Assembly: GCA_037191015.1 (NCBI GenBank)
Contig: JBBCKD010000010.1
Span: 682,001-746,000 of the forward strand
Direction of reading: 5' to 3'
DNA: 64,000 nucleotides
Source of the DNA: Ravibacter sp037191015
GTDB taxonomy: Bacteria > Bacteroidota > Bacteroidia > Cytophagales > Spirosomataceae
Below, piece by piece: positions 8,078 to 16,830 of the stretch. Each line of letters opens with the position of its first letter. Positions within the stretch are counted from its first letter, which is position 1. Made by a program: the position numbers and the translations under genes. A model generated the notes under the pieces. The model was not told the origin of the DNA. It saw only the letters and a program-made list of their open reading frames with translations, and did no database searches.

Positions 8078-8167
8078 ATGCCTTGCGGTAAAAAAAGAAA
8101 ACGTCACAAAATTGCTACGCACAAGAGGAAAAAACGCCTTAGAAAAAACAGACATAAGAAGAAGTAA
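8078..8167 (+). CDS. Tiny basic ribosomal protein, bS22/mS38 (COX24/AURKAIP1-like)
   Basis: This 29-residue ORF starts with ATG and begins MPCGKKRKRHKIATHKRKKR, followed by LRKNRHKKK and TAA. Nearly every residue is Lys, Arg or His. It matches, from memory, the short Bacteroidota proteins annotated as AURKAIP1/COX24-domain, homologous to mitochondrial mS38 and mycobacterial bS22 of the small ribosomal subunit. It lies between the TPR gene and rng, its usual position. It is far below common gene-caller length limits. A 12-bp hairpin overlaps its last codons. Confidence 0.85.
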   Translation: MPCGKKRKRHKIATHKRKKRLRKNRHKKK

Positions 8168-8181
8168 TTTTCTTCTTATGT
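8152..8181 (+). terminator. Hairpin overlapping the 3' end of the tiny ribosomal gene
   Basis: A perfect 12-bp stem (acataagaagaa / ttcttcttatgt, loop gtaatt at 8164-8169) includes the last four sense codons and puts the stop codon in the loop. A short T-rich run follows. It could terminate transcription or protect the 3' end, and it separates the tiny gene from rng. Confidence 0.6.
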
Positions 8182-8299
8182 TACTTTTATCAGTCACAGA
8201 CAGTCCGTCTGCCCTGTTTTAACAGGTCAGGCCCGGTTTCTGCATTGTGCTGGTATTAGCCTGTATATTTTTCTATCAACACCATGTACTTGGCTAGCA

Positions 8300-9856
8300 T
8301 TGAGTAACGAACTAGTAATCAACTCTACTGAAAAGGGAGAGCGTATCGCCCTTTTGCAGAATAAGAGGCTTCTTGAATATCATGTAGAATCGTCCAATCA
8401 GAGTTTTACTGTCGGGGATATATACCTGGGCACCGTAAAAAAGCTGGTTGCAGGGTTAAATGCCGCTTTCGTAGACGTAGGCTACGAAAAGGATGCTTTT
8501 TTGCATTACCTGGATCTGGGACCCAAGATCAATTCGTTGAATCAGTATACGAAAGATGTTATAGCCAAGCGCGTTAGCACCGGTAGCCTCAAAGATGTAA
8601 AGATCGAGGCGGATATTGATAAGCAGGGTAAGATAGACAAGGTACTGACTAAAGGCCAGCCCATTCTGGTACAGATCGTCAAAGAGCCCATTTCAACCAA
8701 AGGACCGCGGCTGTCCTGCGATATTTCCATCGCGGGCCGGTATATCGTTCTGGTGCCTTTCGGTGAATCGGTCAATCTTTCCAAGAAAATTACCGAACGA
8801 CAGGAACGCCAGCGGCTCCAGCGCCTGATGTCTTCCATAAAACCTCCTAATTTCGGCGTTATTGTACGTACAGTCGCGCAGGGAAGGGATGTGGAAGAGC
8901 TGAACAGGGATTTGCAGAATTGTCTTGAAAAGTGGGAGAACGGGATGAAGCTGCTGAGAGAAGCCCGGCCAAGGGAACGTATCATCGGCGAAATGAACCG
9001 TACCTCTTCCATTCTGCGGGATATGCTGAACGAGTCCTTCGACAGCATCACGGTAGATTCGAAGGAGGTTTATGAAGATACGAAATCGTTTATCCGTACA
9101 ATAGCCCCGGATAAGGAGAATATCGTAAAGCTGTATTCCGGTAAAGCCAAGATTTTCGAACAGTTCGGACTCGAAAAGCAGATCAAATCTCTTTTCGGGC
9201 GCTCCGTAAGCCTGCCAGGCGGCGGCTACCTGATCGTCGAGCATACCGAAGCCCTTCACGTAATCGACGTCAACAGCGGAAATAAATCCAATTCGGAAGA
9301 AGACCAGGAAGCTACCGCGCTTAGTGTAAACATAGAGGCGGCCAAAGAGATAGCCCGCCAGCTGAGGCTACGGGATATGGGCGGTATTATCGTTGTCGAC
9401 TTCATCGATATGAAGAAGGCCGACAACCGGAAAACCGTATATGAAATGATGCGCGAAGTGATGAGAACGGAGCGCTCTAAGTATACGATCCTCCCTTTGT
9501 CCAAATTCGGCCTCATGCAGATCACAAGGCAGCGGGTACGGCCGGAACTGAACATAGTAACAAGAGAAACCTGCCCTACATGCAACGGAACCGGCAATAT
9601 CCAGGCGAGTATCCTGGTGGCCGATTCTATCGAGAGCCATCTTGACTATATACTCACCAAGCAGAACGAAAGGGCGATCAGCATCGTTTTACATCCTTAT
9701 TTATACGCTTACTTTACCAAAGGGATTCTTTCAAGGCAGGTGAGGTGGTTCCTGAAGTATAAGACCTGGGTGACGCTTATCGCTGACAGCTCTATGGGTG
9801 TTACTGAATTTAAATTTCACAATCGCTTCGGAGAGGAAATGGAACTGGTAAGCTGA
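8300..9856 (+). CDS. rng: Ribonuclease G (RNase E/G family)
   Basis: This 518-residue endoribonuclease acts in rRNA maturation and mRNA turnover. An S1-like RNA-binding region (VGDIYLGTVKKLVAGLNAAF) is followed by the RNase H-like part. The DNase I-like catalytic part has metal-binding Asp residues in HVIDVNSGNKSN and IIVVDFIDMKKADN. The Zn-link CPTCNGTGNI is followed by the small domain. It lacks the long disordered tail of RNase E, so RNase G is the better name. The start is TTG at 8300; the only nearby upstream ATG (8284) is out of frame and soon closed. Confidence 0.95.
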   Translation: MSNELVINSTEKGERIALLQNKRLLEYHVESSNQSFTVGDIYLGTVKKLVAGLNAAFVDVGYEKDAFLHYLDLGPKINSLNQYTKDVIAKRVSTGSLKDVKIEADIDKQGKIDKVLTKGQPILVQIVKEPISTKGPRLSCDISIAGRYIVLVPFGESVNLSKKITERQERQRLQRLMSSIKPPNFGVIVRTVAQGRDVEELNRDLQNCLEKWENGMKLLREARPRERIIGEMNRTSSILRDMLNESFDSITVDSKEVYEDTKSFIRTIAPDKENIVKLYSGKAKIFEQFGLEKQIKSLFGRSVSLPGGGYLIVEHTEALHVIDVNSGNKSNSEEDQEATALSVNIEAAKEIARQLRLRDMGGIIVVDFIDMKKADNRKTVYEMMREVMRTERSKYTILPLSKFGLMQITRQRVRPELNIVTRETCPTCNGTGNIQASILVADSIESHLDYILTKQNERAISIVLHPYLYAYFTKGILSRQVRWFLKYKTWVTLIADSSMGVTEFKFHNRFGEEMELVS

Positions 9857-9878
9857 GCCGTTCCTGCTATGCAGATCG

Positions 9879-10709
9879 TCAGCGGTTTTTCCAGACAGGC
9901 TTCCTTTTATCTTTGAATGCGGCAATTCCTTCTGCGGCATCTGCCGATTGCAGAAGGAATTCCAGTTTTTCCCGGAGTGCCCGGTAATCAGAGCCCGAGG
10001 GCTGCCCGGAGAGCGACCGGAGCGCTTCGATGCCTTTTGAAATAGCCAGCGGTGCATTTTCCGATATATCGCGGGCGAGGTTCATTACTACCTTTTCAAT
10101 CGTTTCCTTCCCCGTAATACCGGTGACCAGCCCCATGGCCAGCGCCTCTTCTGCGGTATAGATACGGGCTGTTATACACATCTCGAGGATCTTGCGGGTA
10201 GGTAATATGGTTTTGAGAGAGGCCATTACCTGCATGGGCCATAATCCCCTTTTTACTTCAGGCAGCGAGAACCCGGTCTCCGGAACCGCGTAAGCGAATG
10301 TAACGCCGGCTAGTATTAGGAAGCCGCCGGCATAGACAGGACCTTCGACCTGGGCTATGGAGGGCTTGTGAAGCGACGCGAATGCTTCGCCTAGATTGAC
10401 CGGCAGGAGGGGGGCTGGAAGAGTGCTTCTTTCTTCCTGGCCGTCATGGAGAAAGGAGCCGAGATCTGCTCCTGCGCAGAATACCGGTCCCTCGGCTCTG
10501 ATCACCACACAGCGTATAGTCTCTTCCTGGTTGGCGTATGCAAGGGCGAAGGCTATCTCTTCGGCCATCGGTTGGTGGAAAGCATTTCGCTTTTCCGGCC
10601 TGTTCAGGGTAATGATGAAAACGTGCCCGCTACGGCTTATTTTCAGATACCGAAACCCGGTATCAGGCAGCGTTCGGAGCTGTTCCGGAGTATAGAAGGG
10701 CTGGTTCAT
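9879..10709 (-). CDS. Enoyl-CoA hydratase/isomerase-family protein lacking one catalytic Glu
   Basis: This 276-residue crotonase-fold protein has the CoA-binding motif LNRPEKRNAF and the oxyanion-hole segment GPVFCAGADLG. It starts 13 bases after the HMG-CoA lyase gene, so leucine/acyl-CoA catabolism (methylglutaconyl-CoA hydratase role) is suggested by context. However, by hand alignment the Glu144 equivalent of rat hydratase (GGGCELA) is Ile132 here (GGFLILA), while the Glu164 equivalent is kept as Glu151 (FSLPEV). A two-Glu hydratase mechanism is therefore doubtful; an isomerase or other crotonase reaction is possible. Confidence 0.88.
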   Translation of the reverse strand: MNQPFYTPEQLRTLPDTGFRYLKISRSGHVFIITLNRPEKRNAFHQPMAEEIAFALAYANQEETIRCVVIRAEGPVFCAGADLGSFLHDGQEERSTLPAPLLPVNLGEAFASLHKPSIAQVEGPVYAGGFLILAGVTFAYAVPETGFSLPEVKRGLWPMQVMASLKTILPTRKILEMCITARIYTAEEALAMGLVTGITGKETIEKVVMNLARDISENAPLAISKGIEALRSLSGQPSGSDYRALREKLEFLLQSADAAEGIAAFKDKRKPVWKNR

Positions 10710-10722
10710 GCGTTAGCGGTTT

Positions 10723-11610
10723 TTATTGGAGCGTAAACGGAACTATCGTTTCCCTGAATATCTGCCCGGCTTTCAGGAGCGCCTTCTCATCGATCATACC
10801 CGCGATACCTTTTTCCCGCGCAAAGGTCAGCAGGTTTTCCGTCGCCAGGTTGCCGACCAGATCGTCCTGCGCAAACGGGCAACCTCCGAAACCGGAGACA
10901 GTTCCGTCAAAGCGCCTGCATCCGCTGTCGTATGCGGCGGCAACCTTTTCGCGCCACCCGTTCGGAGTGGAATGAAAATGGGCACCGATCTGGATTCCTG
11001 TGCTGCCGAGGACCTTCAGATGGCCGAATACGGAAGTAATATCGGAGGCATTGGCAAGCCCCACCGTATCGGCCAGGGAGAAAATGCCAATGCCCAGGTC
11101 GCTCAGCCTTTCTATCCAGGCCCCGGCCATATCAGGATGCCATGCGTCGCCGTAAGGGTTGCCGAAAGCCATCGAGATATAGATAACGAGCTCTTTCCCC
11201 CAGTCGATACACAATTTCCGGATAGCTTTTACCCTTTCCAGGGACTGGGGGATGGTACAGTTGGCGTTCCTGACCTGGAAGGTTTCGGATATTGAAAAGG
11301 GATATCCCAGGTAAGCTGCTTTTTCCTGGCGGCATGCTGATTCGGCCCCGGCGACATTCGCTACGATAACAAGCAGTTTTGAAGCGCTTCCATCGATATC
11401 GATCATTTCCAGCAGCCTGCCTGTATCGCTGACCTGTGGTACGGCGCGCGGAGAGACAAAGCTGCCTATGTCGATGGTATCGAAGCCCACATCCAGCAAT
11501 GCCTGGATATAAGCTGCTTTTGTTTCGGTCGGGATGAAGGAATGCAGGCCCTGCCATGCGTCTCTGGGACATTCTACAAGCTTCAGGATATCTTCGTGCT
11601 TGTCCGGCAT
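10723..11610 (-). CDS. Hydroxymethylglutaryl-CoA lyase
   Basis: This cytoplasmic enzyme cleaves 3-hydroxy-3-methylglutaryl-CoA to acetyl-CoA and acetoacetate, the last step of leucine breakdown. The 295 residues match the DRE-TIM metallolyase family: an N-terminal CPRDAWQGL in place of the usual PRDGLQ segment, metal-binding HFHSTPN in the barrel, and the family signature with active-site Cys in SGFGGCPFAQDDLVGN. It is the first gene of a two-gene unit with the crotonase-like gene. The reading PRDAWQ rather than PRDGLQ is a mild divergence, but the Arg-Asp pair is kept. Confidence 0.92.
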   Translation of the reverse strand: MPDKHEDILKLVECPRDAWQGLHSFIPTETKAAYIQALLDVGFDTIDIGSFVSPRAVPQVSDTGRLLEMIDIDGSASKLLVIVANVAGAESACRQEKAAYLGYPFSISETFQVRNANCTIPQSLERVKAIRKLCIDWGKELVIYISMAFGNPYGDAWHPDMAGAWIERLSDLGIGIFSLADTVGLANASDITSVFGHLKVLGSTGIQIGAHFHSTPNGWREKVAAAYDSGCRRFDGTVSGFGGCPFAQDDLVGNLATENLLTFAREKGIAGMIDEKALLKAGQIFRETIVPFTLQ

Positions 11611-11758
11611 AGCTTCCCTTTACAGGTTTGGAAGTGAACTTAAAATGAGAGACCGCCCGGCGGCTTCCGGGGAACCGGATCGTACGGGGCGGGATACTAC
11701 ATCTAATATAAGCAATAGGAACGGGAAGTCAAAACCCGTCGATAGCAGGAGGAGAAGG

Positions 11759-12463
11759 CTAGATCAGGCGAAACCCGAGCGTTATCTGCCAGGATTTCAG
11801 CTTTTGCTTAACCGTTGTGGTATTGTCCCCTGTATTGATCTGGAAGGAATTCAGGTTAGAGATCGTCCCTTCGCGCCTGACATCAATGCTCAGGCCGAAA
11901 ATATCGAGCCCGGCGCCCAGCTGATAGCCGAAAATTGCCTCCGACATTGCCTGGGGAGCCGTTGTATAATACCTGACGGCATCGCGGATATTCTGGTTAT
12001 CGCCTATCCTGAACGAAGCAACGGGCCCTGCATTTACCCGGAAAGGGCCGCCTTTCAATCCGAAGAGCAACGGTACGTCGATACTGCTGAATTTATAATC
12101 TATTTGTCTGATCACAGGTGTGTCGCCGTCGTTGCGCTGGATGTCGAAGCGTCCTCCTTTGGTAGAAACAAGGAGCTCCGGCTGTACATAAAAGCCGGAT
12201 CCGAAGCGCATGTATATACCACCCGACCAGCCGGTTTTGCTGTCGAAGCTTTCCTGCAGGTTGTCTCTCACTACCTGTCCGTTGTAATTCAGGTACGGGT
12301 TCCCCTGGGCGTCATAGCGGGTTGTGAGAAAATTTCCCATCGATAATTGAGAGAGATTAACACCTCCCTTGATTCCCATAGAGAATTTTTTACCCTGCGC
12401 GTTTGCTGCATTCACCGCCAAAGCCAGGACAAAAGTGAAAGCAACGATGAAGTTTTTTTTCAT
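11759..12463 (-). CDS. Outer-membrane beta-barrel protein (PorT-like / OMP_b-brl_2)
   Basis: The 234 residues start with a signal peptide (MKKNFIVAFTFVLALAVNA, cleavage after ANA or AQG). They continue with alternating aromatic strands typical of the small PorT-like barrels: SMGIKGGVNLSQLSMG, GGIYMRFGSGFYVQPELL, SSIDVPLLFGLKGGPFRVNAGPV. The last strand, KSWQITLGFRLI, ends with the aromatic-hydrophobic terminus expected for BAM insertion. Such proteins are abundant in Bacteroidota; the ligand or role is not predictable. It appears monocistronic and is divergent from radA. Confidence 0.88.
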   Translation of the reverse strand: MKKNFIVAFTFVLALAVNAANAQGKKFSMGIKGGVNLSQLSMGNFLTTRYDAQGNPYLNYNGQVVRDNLQESFDSKTGWSGGIYMRFGSGFYVQPELLVSTKGGRFDIQRNDGDTPVIRQIDYKFSSIDVPLLFGLKGGPFRVNAGPVASFRIGDNQNIRDAVRYYTTAPQAMSEAIFGYQLGAGLDIFGLSIDVRREGTISNLNSFQINTGDNTTTVKQKLKSWQITLGFRLI

Positions 12464-12576
12464 TGAAATGGGCGTGTTGTGTTGTTTGTAAGGCCGCTTG
12501 CTGAATAACGATCTGACTGATGGTTAATACATAACGGGGTCAAAATTTTTTTAATTCCCCCGCACTTGCCCCCGGT

Positions 12577-12598
12577 TGATTATCTTGCGAAATAATCA
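12577..12598. promoter_or_regulatory. Dyad in the barrel-protein/radA divergent region
   Basis: A 7-bp inverted repeat, tgattat-cttgcgaa-ataatca, is flanked by an outer ccccgg/ccgggg pair (about 12570-12610), giving an extended stem. It overlaps tatcttgc, a one-off match to TAnnTTTG. It could be a protein-binding site or a radA leader hairpin. Confidence 0.35.
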
Positions 12599-12664
12599 TG
12601 CCAGCCGGGGCCGGATGTATGTAAATCGCTGTGACCGGCCGGTATCTCAACAGGATTGCGTAAA

Positions 12665-14041
12665 ATGTCAAAGCAGAAAACGGTATTTGTTTGTCAGGAG
12701 TGCGGACATAGTTCGGCGAAATGGCTGGGCAGGTGTCCTTCATGCCACGCGTGGAATTCGCTGGTGGAAGAGATTGCCGAGCCAAGGGAAGAGAGAACGA
12801 GGCAGGTGTGGAAATCTGTGGCTGTTTCAGGGAAGCCCAAGCCGATCCCTTCCATCATATATGAAAAAGAACCTCGCCTGGTTACCGGCGACCTGGAGCT
12901 GGACAGGGTTCTCGGGGGCGGAATTGTGCCGGGATCGCTGATCCTGATCGGGGGGGAGCCGGGCATAGGCAAATCGACATTGATGCTGCAGGTGGCGATG
13001 GCCCTGAAAAACCACCGTGTCCTGTATGTATCAGGTGAGGAATCGGAAAGCCAGATCAAGCTCAGGGCGGAAAGGATGGCGGGAACAGGCGAAAACTGTT
13101 TTGTTCTGGCCGAAACATTTACCGATAGTATCTTCAGGCATTCGGAAGACCTGCAGCCGCACCTGATGATAGTGGATTCTGTGCAGACGCTCCAGTCACC
13201 GTTGCTGGAGTCCTCACCGGGCAGCATAGCGCAGGTACGCCAATCGGCATCGGAGCTGATGAAGTACGCGAAAGAGACCGGTATCCCTGTTTTCCTGATA
13301 GGACATATTACAAAAGACGGCTCTATCGCCGGTCCCAAGACCCTTGAACATATGGTCGATACGGTAATTCAGTTTGAGGGAGACCGGCATACGACCTACA
13401 GGATACTGAGGACCAGCAAGAACCGGTTCGGCAACACTTCCGAGCTGGGTATCTACGAAATGCAGTCTTCGGGGCTGCGCCAGGTCAATAACCCTTCCGA
13501 GCTGCTCATACCCCAGCGCGAGGGGCCGGTAAGCGGCGTGGTGATCGGGTCGGTGCTGGAAGGAAATAGGCCTTTGAAAATAGAGATCCAGTCGCTGGTA
13601 AGCGTTGCAACTTACGGGACGCCGCAGAGGACCAGTAACGGGTATGATACCAGGCGGCTCCAGATGCTCCTGGCAGTGCTTGAAAAGAGATGCGGCTATA
13701 AATTTGCCGTGCAGGACGTATTTCTGAATGTCGCCGGCGGAATGCGTGTGGAAGATCCGGCCATAGATCTGGCGGTAGCTGTTTCATTGTACTCATCTTA
13801 CGAAGATATTCCCGTACCTATGGACACATGTTTTGTGGGCGAGGTGGGCCTCGGCGGGGAGATCAGGGCTGTCAACCGGATAGAGGCCAGGATCAACGAA
13901 GCGGCGAAGCTGGGCTTCAAGAGGATATACCTGTCGAGGTATAATCTGAAGGATGGAGTAGAAAAAAATACACAGGGACTGGAAATCAGGGCTGTCGGGT
14001 CGTTGGGAGACCTGTTTACACTGATAGAGAGCAACGACTGA
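12665..14041 (+). CDS. radA: DNA repair protein RadA (Sms)
   Basis: RadA promotes branch migration and processing of recombination intermediates. The 458 residues show an N-terminal C4 zinc finger (CQECGHSSAKWLGRCPSC), a RecA-like ATPase with Walker A GGEPGIGKST, the RadA-specific KNRFG motif, and a C-terminal Lon-protease-like domain (ALDLAV-type segment PAIDLAVAVSLYSSY). The ATG at 12665 is preferred over the in-frame TTG nine bases upstream because family proteins begin M-x-K just before the zinc finger. It is convergent with the next gene, with 13 bases between the stops. Confidence 0.96.
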   Translation: MSKQKTVFVCQECGHSSAKWLGRCPSCHAWNSLVEEIAEPREERTRQVWKSVAVSGKPKPIPSIIYEKEPRLVTGDLELDRVLGGGIVPGSLILIGGEPGIGKSTLMLQVAMALKNHRVLYVSGEESESQIKLRAERMAGTGENCFVLAETFTDSIFRHSEDLQPHLMIVDSVQTLQSPLLESSPGSIAQVRQSASELMKYAKETGIPVFLIGHITKDGSIAGPKTLEHMVDTVIQFEGDRHTTYRILRTSKNRFGNTSELGIYEMQSSGLRQVNNPSELLIPQREGPVSGVVIGSVLEGNRPLKIEIQSLVSVATYGTPQRTSNGYDTRRLQMLLAVLEKRCGYKFAVQDVFLNVAGGMRVEDPAIDLAVAVSLYSSYEDIPVPMDTCFVGEVGLGGEIRAVNRIEARINEAAKLGFKRIYLSRYNLKDGVEKNTQGLEIRAVGSLGDLFTLIESND

Positions 14042-14054
14042 GGGAAAAAGCCGC

Positions 14055-15155
14055 TCAGTCCGGATGCTCCCGGTACCATTTCAGCTTTTGCCTGTGCAAC
14101 CGGAAGCTGGTAAGGAAGCGGACATGCGCTTTCAGTATTTTGAATTTGTGAGAAGGGTCGCGCATCGCAACGGAATGCCTGAAGTAGGTCCACGAGGCAT
14201 TATCGGGAAGAGGGGAGAGACGGTACCATGTATTCCGTAAATCTTCTATACCCACATTCTGACCTGCTGCCGGAAATTCCGGCTTCCAGTCATACCCCAG
14301 CTCCCGTAGAATTCCGAAGCTACGCTTTAGCAGCTTTTTGATGCCTTTTTCCGTAGCGATCCTGTCTACCAGAGCCCAGTCCGTATGCAGGCCGTAGCGA
14401 TCCATATAGGCTTTCAGGTCTACCACGTATTTGAGACGGTTCCAGTCTTCCTTTCCCCCATGGTTGACGATCATCATAAGGAATTGGTATTCATTGGAGA
14501 GAACAGGAATACGATGGTTCAGGAACTCTATGCAGGTGCCGTAGGAGTCAAAATCTGCCGGTCCGAAGTCAAAACACAGACGCGGATAGGCGATTTTCCA
14601 ATGCAGCTCCACAACCGATCTTGTATAACCGGATGCATCCGTGCAGGTAAGCGGGATGTGATAATCGGAATCGAGAAAGTCCGAGACCGTCGGTTCGGGA
14701 GAGCCGAGAAATGTTTCGTGGAACGGATGGATGCTATACCCGTTCACTTTAAGCGCCTCTATAAGCGGAATGAGATGCTCTCTGGCTACAAAAAGGTCAA
14801 TATCGCCCGGTGCACGCATTTTGACATCGTTAAAAAGCCATTGAGACCATACCACTCCCTTATAGAAATGTACCGGGATCCCCAGGTCAGACGCCAGGCT
14901 GTTGATCTTAAGGGTCTCGCCGGCCTGCAGGAGAGTGGAGAAAGCATTGCCGCGACGGGCGTTCTCCAGCTTTTCCCGGACCTCCGCGGTGATGCTGTCC
15001 CGGTCTATTTTATCAAATGCGTAATTCAGGAAGCGGTTCCCAGTAACGATCCTGGCTATTTCGCCGCTATCCAGGCCTGCACAGCTCACATCGGTCTGGT
15101 CGGAGAAGCAAACCGAGATGAGATAGTCCAGTTCCGGCGAAATACCTGGTTTCAT
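14055..15155 (-). CDS. Nucleotidyltransferase-fold protein (NTP_transf_5-like) of a RiPP-type cluster
   Basis: This 366-residue protein contains the nucleotidyltransferase signature KGVVWSQW...RAPGDIDLFV with Asp118 and Asp120 as probable metal ligands. It matches, from memory, the uncharacterised NTP_transf_5 family found beside PqqD, lasso-B2 and HPr-kinase-like genes in RiPP clusters. It probably transfers a nucleotidyl group to a peptide, protein or small molecule; the substrate is unknown. It is the last gene of a four-gene minus-strand unit (PqqD, B2, kinase, NTase) with gaps of about 12-28 bases. Confidence 0.8.
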   Translation of the reverse strand: MKPGISPELDYLISVCFSDQTDVSCAGLDSGEIARIVTGNRFLNYAFDKIDRDSITAEVREKLENARRGNAFSTLLQAGETLKINSLASDLGIPVHFYKGVVWSQWLFNDVKMRAPGDIDLFVAREHLIPLIEALKVNGYSIHPFHETFLGSPEPTVSDFLDSDYHIPLTCTDASGYTRSVVELHWKIAYPRLCFDFGPADFDSYGTCIEFLNHRIPVLSNEYQFLMMIVNHGGKEDWNRLKYVVDLKAYMDRYGLHTDWALVDRIATEKGIKKLLKRSFGILRELGYDWKPEFPAAGQNVGIEDLRNTWYRLSPLPDNASWTYFRHSVAMRDPSHKFKILKAHVRFLTSFRLHRQKLKWYREHPD

Positions 15156-15183
15156 GAAGGGAGTGACAGGGGTTATAACGCTT

Positions 15184-16086
15184 TTATGATGATGAAAGGC
15201 TGTTCTGTATCCAGGCTTCCAGTGCCCTGAACCCGTCAGGCCGTTTCAGCAGGATTGCTTCGGCTGCGGCGGCGCAGGAGAGACTTTGTTTAAAAAGCTG
15301 CTGCAGGACAAGCGGGTTTAAAAGCTGGTTGGGCAGCGGGAAGTGCCGGAGTGTTTCGGTGGGGAGCTCTGAAGGGTTCATACGGCGGAAAGCAGGGAGA
15401 TGCTCATCGTTGTGAATGAAATACATCCGGGCGAGGGGTACAGCTTCTGACGTGAAATTACCGCGGGGCGCCAGTGCGAACTTATTGATCCCTTCCGATA
15501 CAGGGCTCAATTCGGCCGTATGATAGCCCAGGCCGACAACGCTCCTTTCCCAGATCTTGAGCTGGGGGTAGGCCGGCGATACCAGGGGATGTTGATGTTC
15601 ATCAAAGGTAATGGCCGTAAGGTCGTCGCTGAGCAGGGGACAGCCTGCCTTGACAAACCCGGCGCAGGTAGTAGACTTCCCTGCACCCGGGGCGCCCATA
15701 AACAACCAGGCGACATCACCCACCTTTACGGCGCTGGCGTGCAATAGAAAATGATTCCTTTGGAAAAGGATAAGCCCCATCGCTTCGGAAACCGTAAAAA
15801 GGCTCAGTACGTCGGCTTCGTCCGTAAAGCTGTGGACTTCAAGTATTCTCCCCTCAAAGGCTCTGAAAGTAGCGATACCCTCCCAATGCAGCCATAGCGA
15901 ACCGTCCGTACCCGTTGCGGTCTGTGCCAGTATGCCCCTGCGGTGTATATTCGTAGTTTCCAGGGGGGGCGGGCTGAGTTTTTTTTTTACTATGAAAAAA
16001 TCCGGTTCGCCGCCCTCCGAAGCGCAACATTCCGGCAGGGGAATTTCAGAGGAAAAGTTCAAACAATAGGCATTGTACTCGTACAT
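15184..16086 (-). CDS. HPr kinase-like protein of a RiPP-type cluster
   Basis: This 300-residue P-loop protein resembles the C-terminal half of HPr kinase/phosphorylase: LLHASAVKVGD, then Walker A GAPGAGKST at residues 131-139, then LLSDDLTAI. In lasso clusters such as paeninodin, related kinases phosphorylate the precursor's C-terminal Ser. No precursor is visible here, so the substrate is open. The N-terminal 90 residues lack the HprK N-domain and are cluster-specific. It sits between the B2-like protease gene (12 bases) and the NTase gene (28 bases). Confidence 0.82.
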   Translation of the reverse strand: MYEYNAYCLNFSSEIPLPECCASEGGEPDFFIVKKKLSPPPLETTNIHRRGILAQTATGTDGSLWLHWEGIATFRAFEGRILEVHSFTDEADVLSLFTVSEAMGLILFQRNHFLLHASAVKVGDVAWLFMGAPGAGKSTTCAGFVKAGCPLLSDDLTAITFDEHQHPLVSPAYPQLKIWERSVVGLGYHTAELSPVSEGINKFALAPRGNFTSEAVPLARMYFIHNDEHLPAFRRMNPSELPTETLRHFPLPNQLLNPLVLQQLFKQSLSCAAAAEAILLKRPDGFRALEAWIQNSLSSS

Positions 16087-16098
16087 CGGCGATCCTGG

Positions 16099-16530
16099 TT
16101 AATCCCAAACCCAGAGAGGTTGGTAGTAGGCGGGCAAATCGCCTATGATGGTTTTTCCCTGCTTTTCTATCCAGGCATGGAACTGGAATCCCGTGACCGG
16201 GTCTTTGTTGACTCCTATATGCATCTTGACCCCTTCAGAACCGCTCAGCAGGTACCTTACGACAAGGGCCTGGGGGAGGCACAGCAATTTCATAGGTAAT
16301 ATCCGTGCAGCGCTTTCAACCGACCAGGTAATGTCAGGGATTTCAGTGTCGGGGACAGGCTTCAGGGGGAAGCTTTCGATTAATTTCAGGTACCATTTCC
16401 TGAAGGTTGAAAAAGGAAGCAGCTTCAGAGAGATTCCAACCAGGAGGAGAAGGGCAGCAGCCTTCAGCCAGTGCATTTTTTGTCTGGCGGTAAGCTTATT
16501 CCACCTGGATATATCTCTTGACAGCCTCAT
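16099..16530 (-). CDS. Lasso peptide biosynthesis B2-like (transglutaminase-fold) protein
   Basis: The 143 residues match the leader peptidase (B2) of lasso peptide systems. A membrane-proximal hydrophobic helix lies at about 22-38. The catalytic triad is inferred as Cys84 (LLCLPQALVVRYLL), His118 (FQFHAWIE) and Asp131 (IIGDLPAYY). The Cys-His and His-Asp spacings of 34 and 13 are close to those of McjB. It would cut a leader peptide delivered by the PqqD-like partner encoded just upstream (12 bases). No lasso cyclase (asparagine-synthetase-like) gene is in the window. Confidence 0.85.
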   Translation of the reverse strand: MRLSRDISRWNKLTARQKMHWLKAAALLLLVGISLKLLPFSTFRKWYLKLIESFPLKPVPDTEIPDITWSVESAARILPMKLLCLPQALVVRYLLSGSEGVKMHIGVNKDPVTGFQFHAWIEKQGKTIIGDLPAYYQPLWVWD

Positions 16531-16542
16531 ATCCGCAAAGCG

Positions 16543-16830
16543 CTAGGAGGATACCTCGATCAGCCCGTTCTCTTTCAGGTTTGTCACAAGCGCCTGCAGG
16601 TCAGCCATGCATGTGGCTTCGTCTACGTTGTACTCGGCAGTAACCTCCCGGCAGAGATCGGCCAGGTTGACCGGTCCTTTTTTTTGGATCAGCGACCATA
16701 CAAATCCTCCCACTCCTTCCAGCCCGAAATATTTTCCGGCTTCGTAGTCCAGTATAACGGTTTCTCCCGCAACATCAGATGCGACTAGCCGGGGAGATAA
16801 CTGATATTTGATATTTTCAGGGCTGCTCAT
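16543..16830 (-). CDS. PqqD-family peptide chaperone (lasso B1-like)
   Basis: This protein of about 95 residues has the PqqD/RRE fold pattern: YQLSPRLVASDVAGETVILD, then YEAGKYFGLEGVGGFVWSLI, then helices through VTNLKENGLIEVSS. PqqD-like domains bind the leader of ribosomal peptides and present it to the processing enzymes. I prefer the ATG at 16830 because the conserved fold starts there; an in-frame ATG at 16845 and a TTG at 16878 are alternatives. It is the first gene of the cluster. The T9SS remnant immediately upstream marks where precursor and cyclase genes would normally be expected. Confidence 0.85.
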   Translation of the reverse strand: MSSPENIKYQLSPRLVASDVAGETVILDYEAGKYFGLEGVGGFVWSLIQKKGPVNLADLCREVTAEYNVDEATCMADLQALVTNLKENGLIEVSS

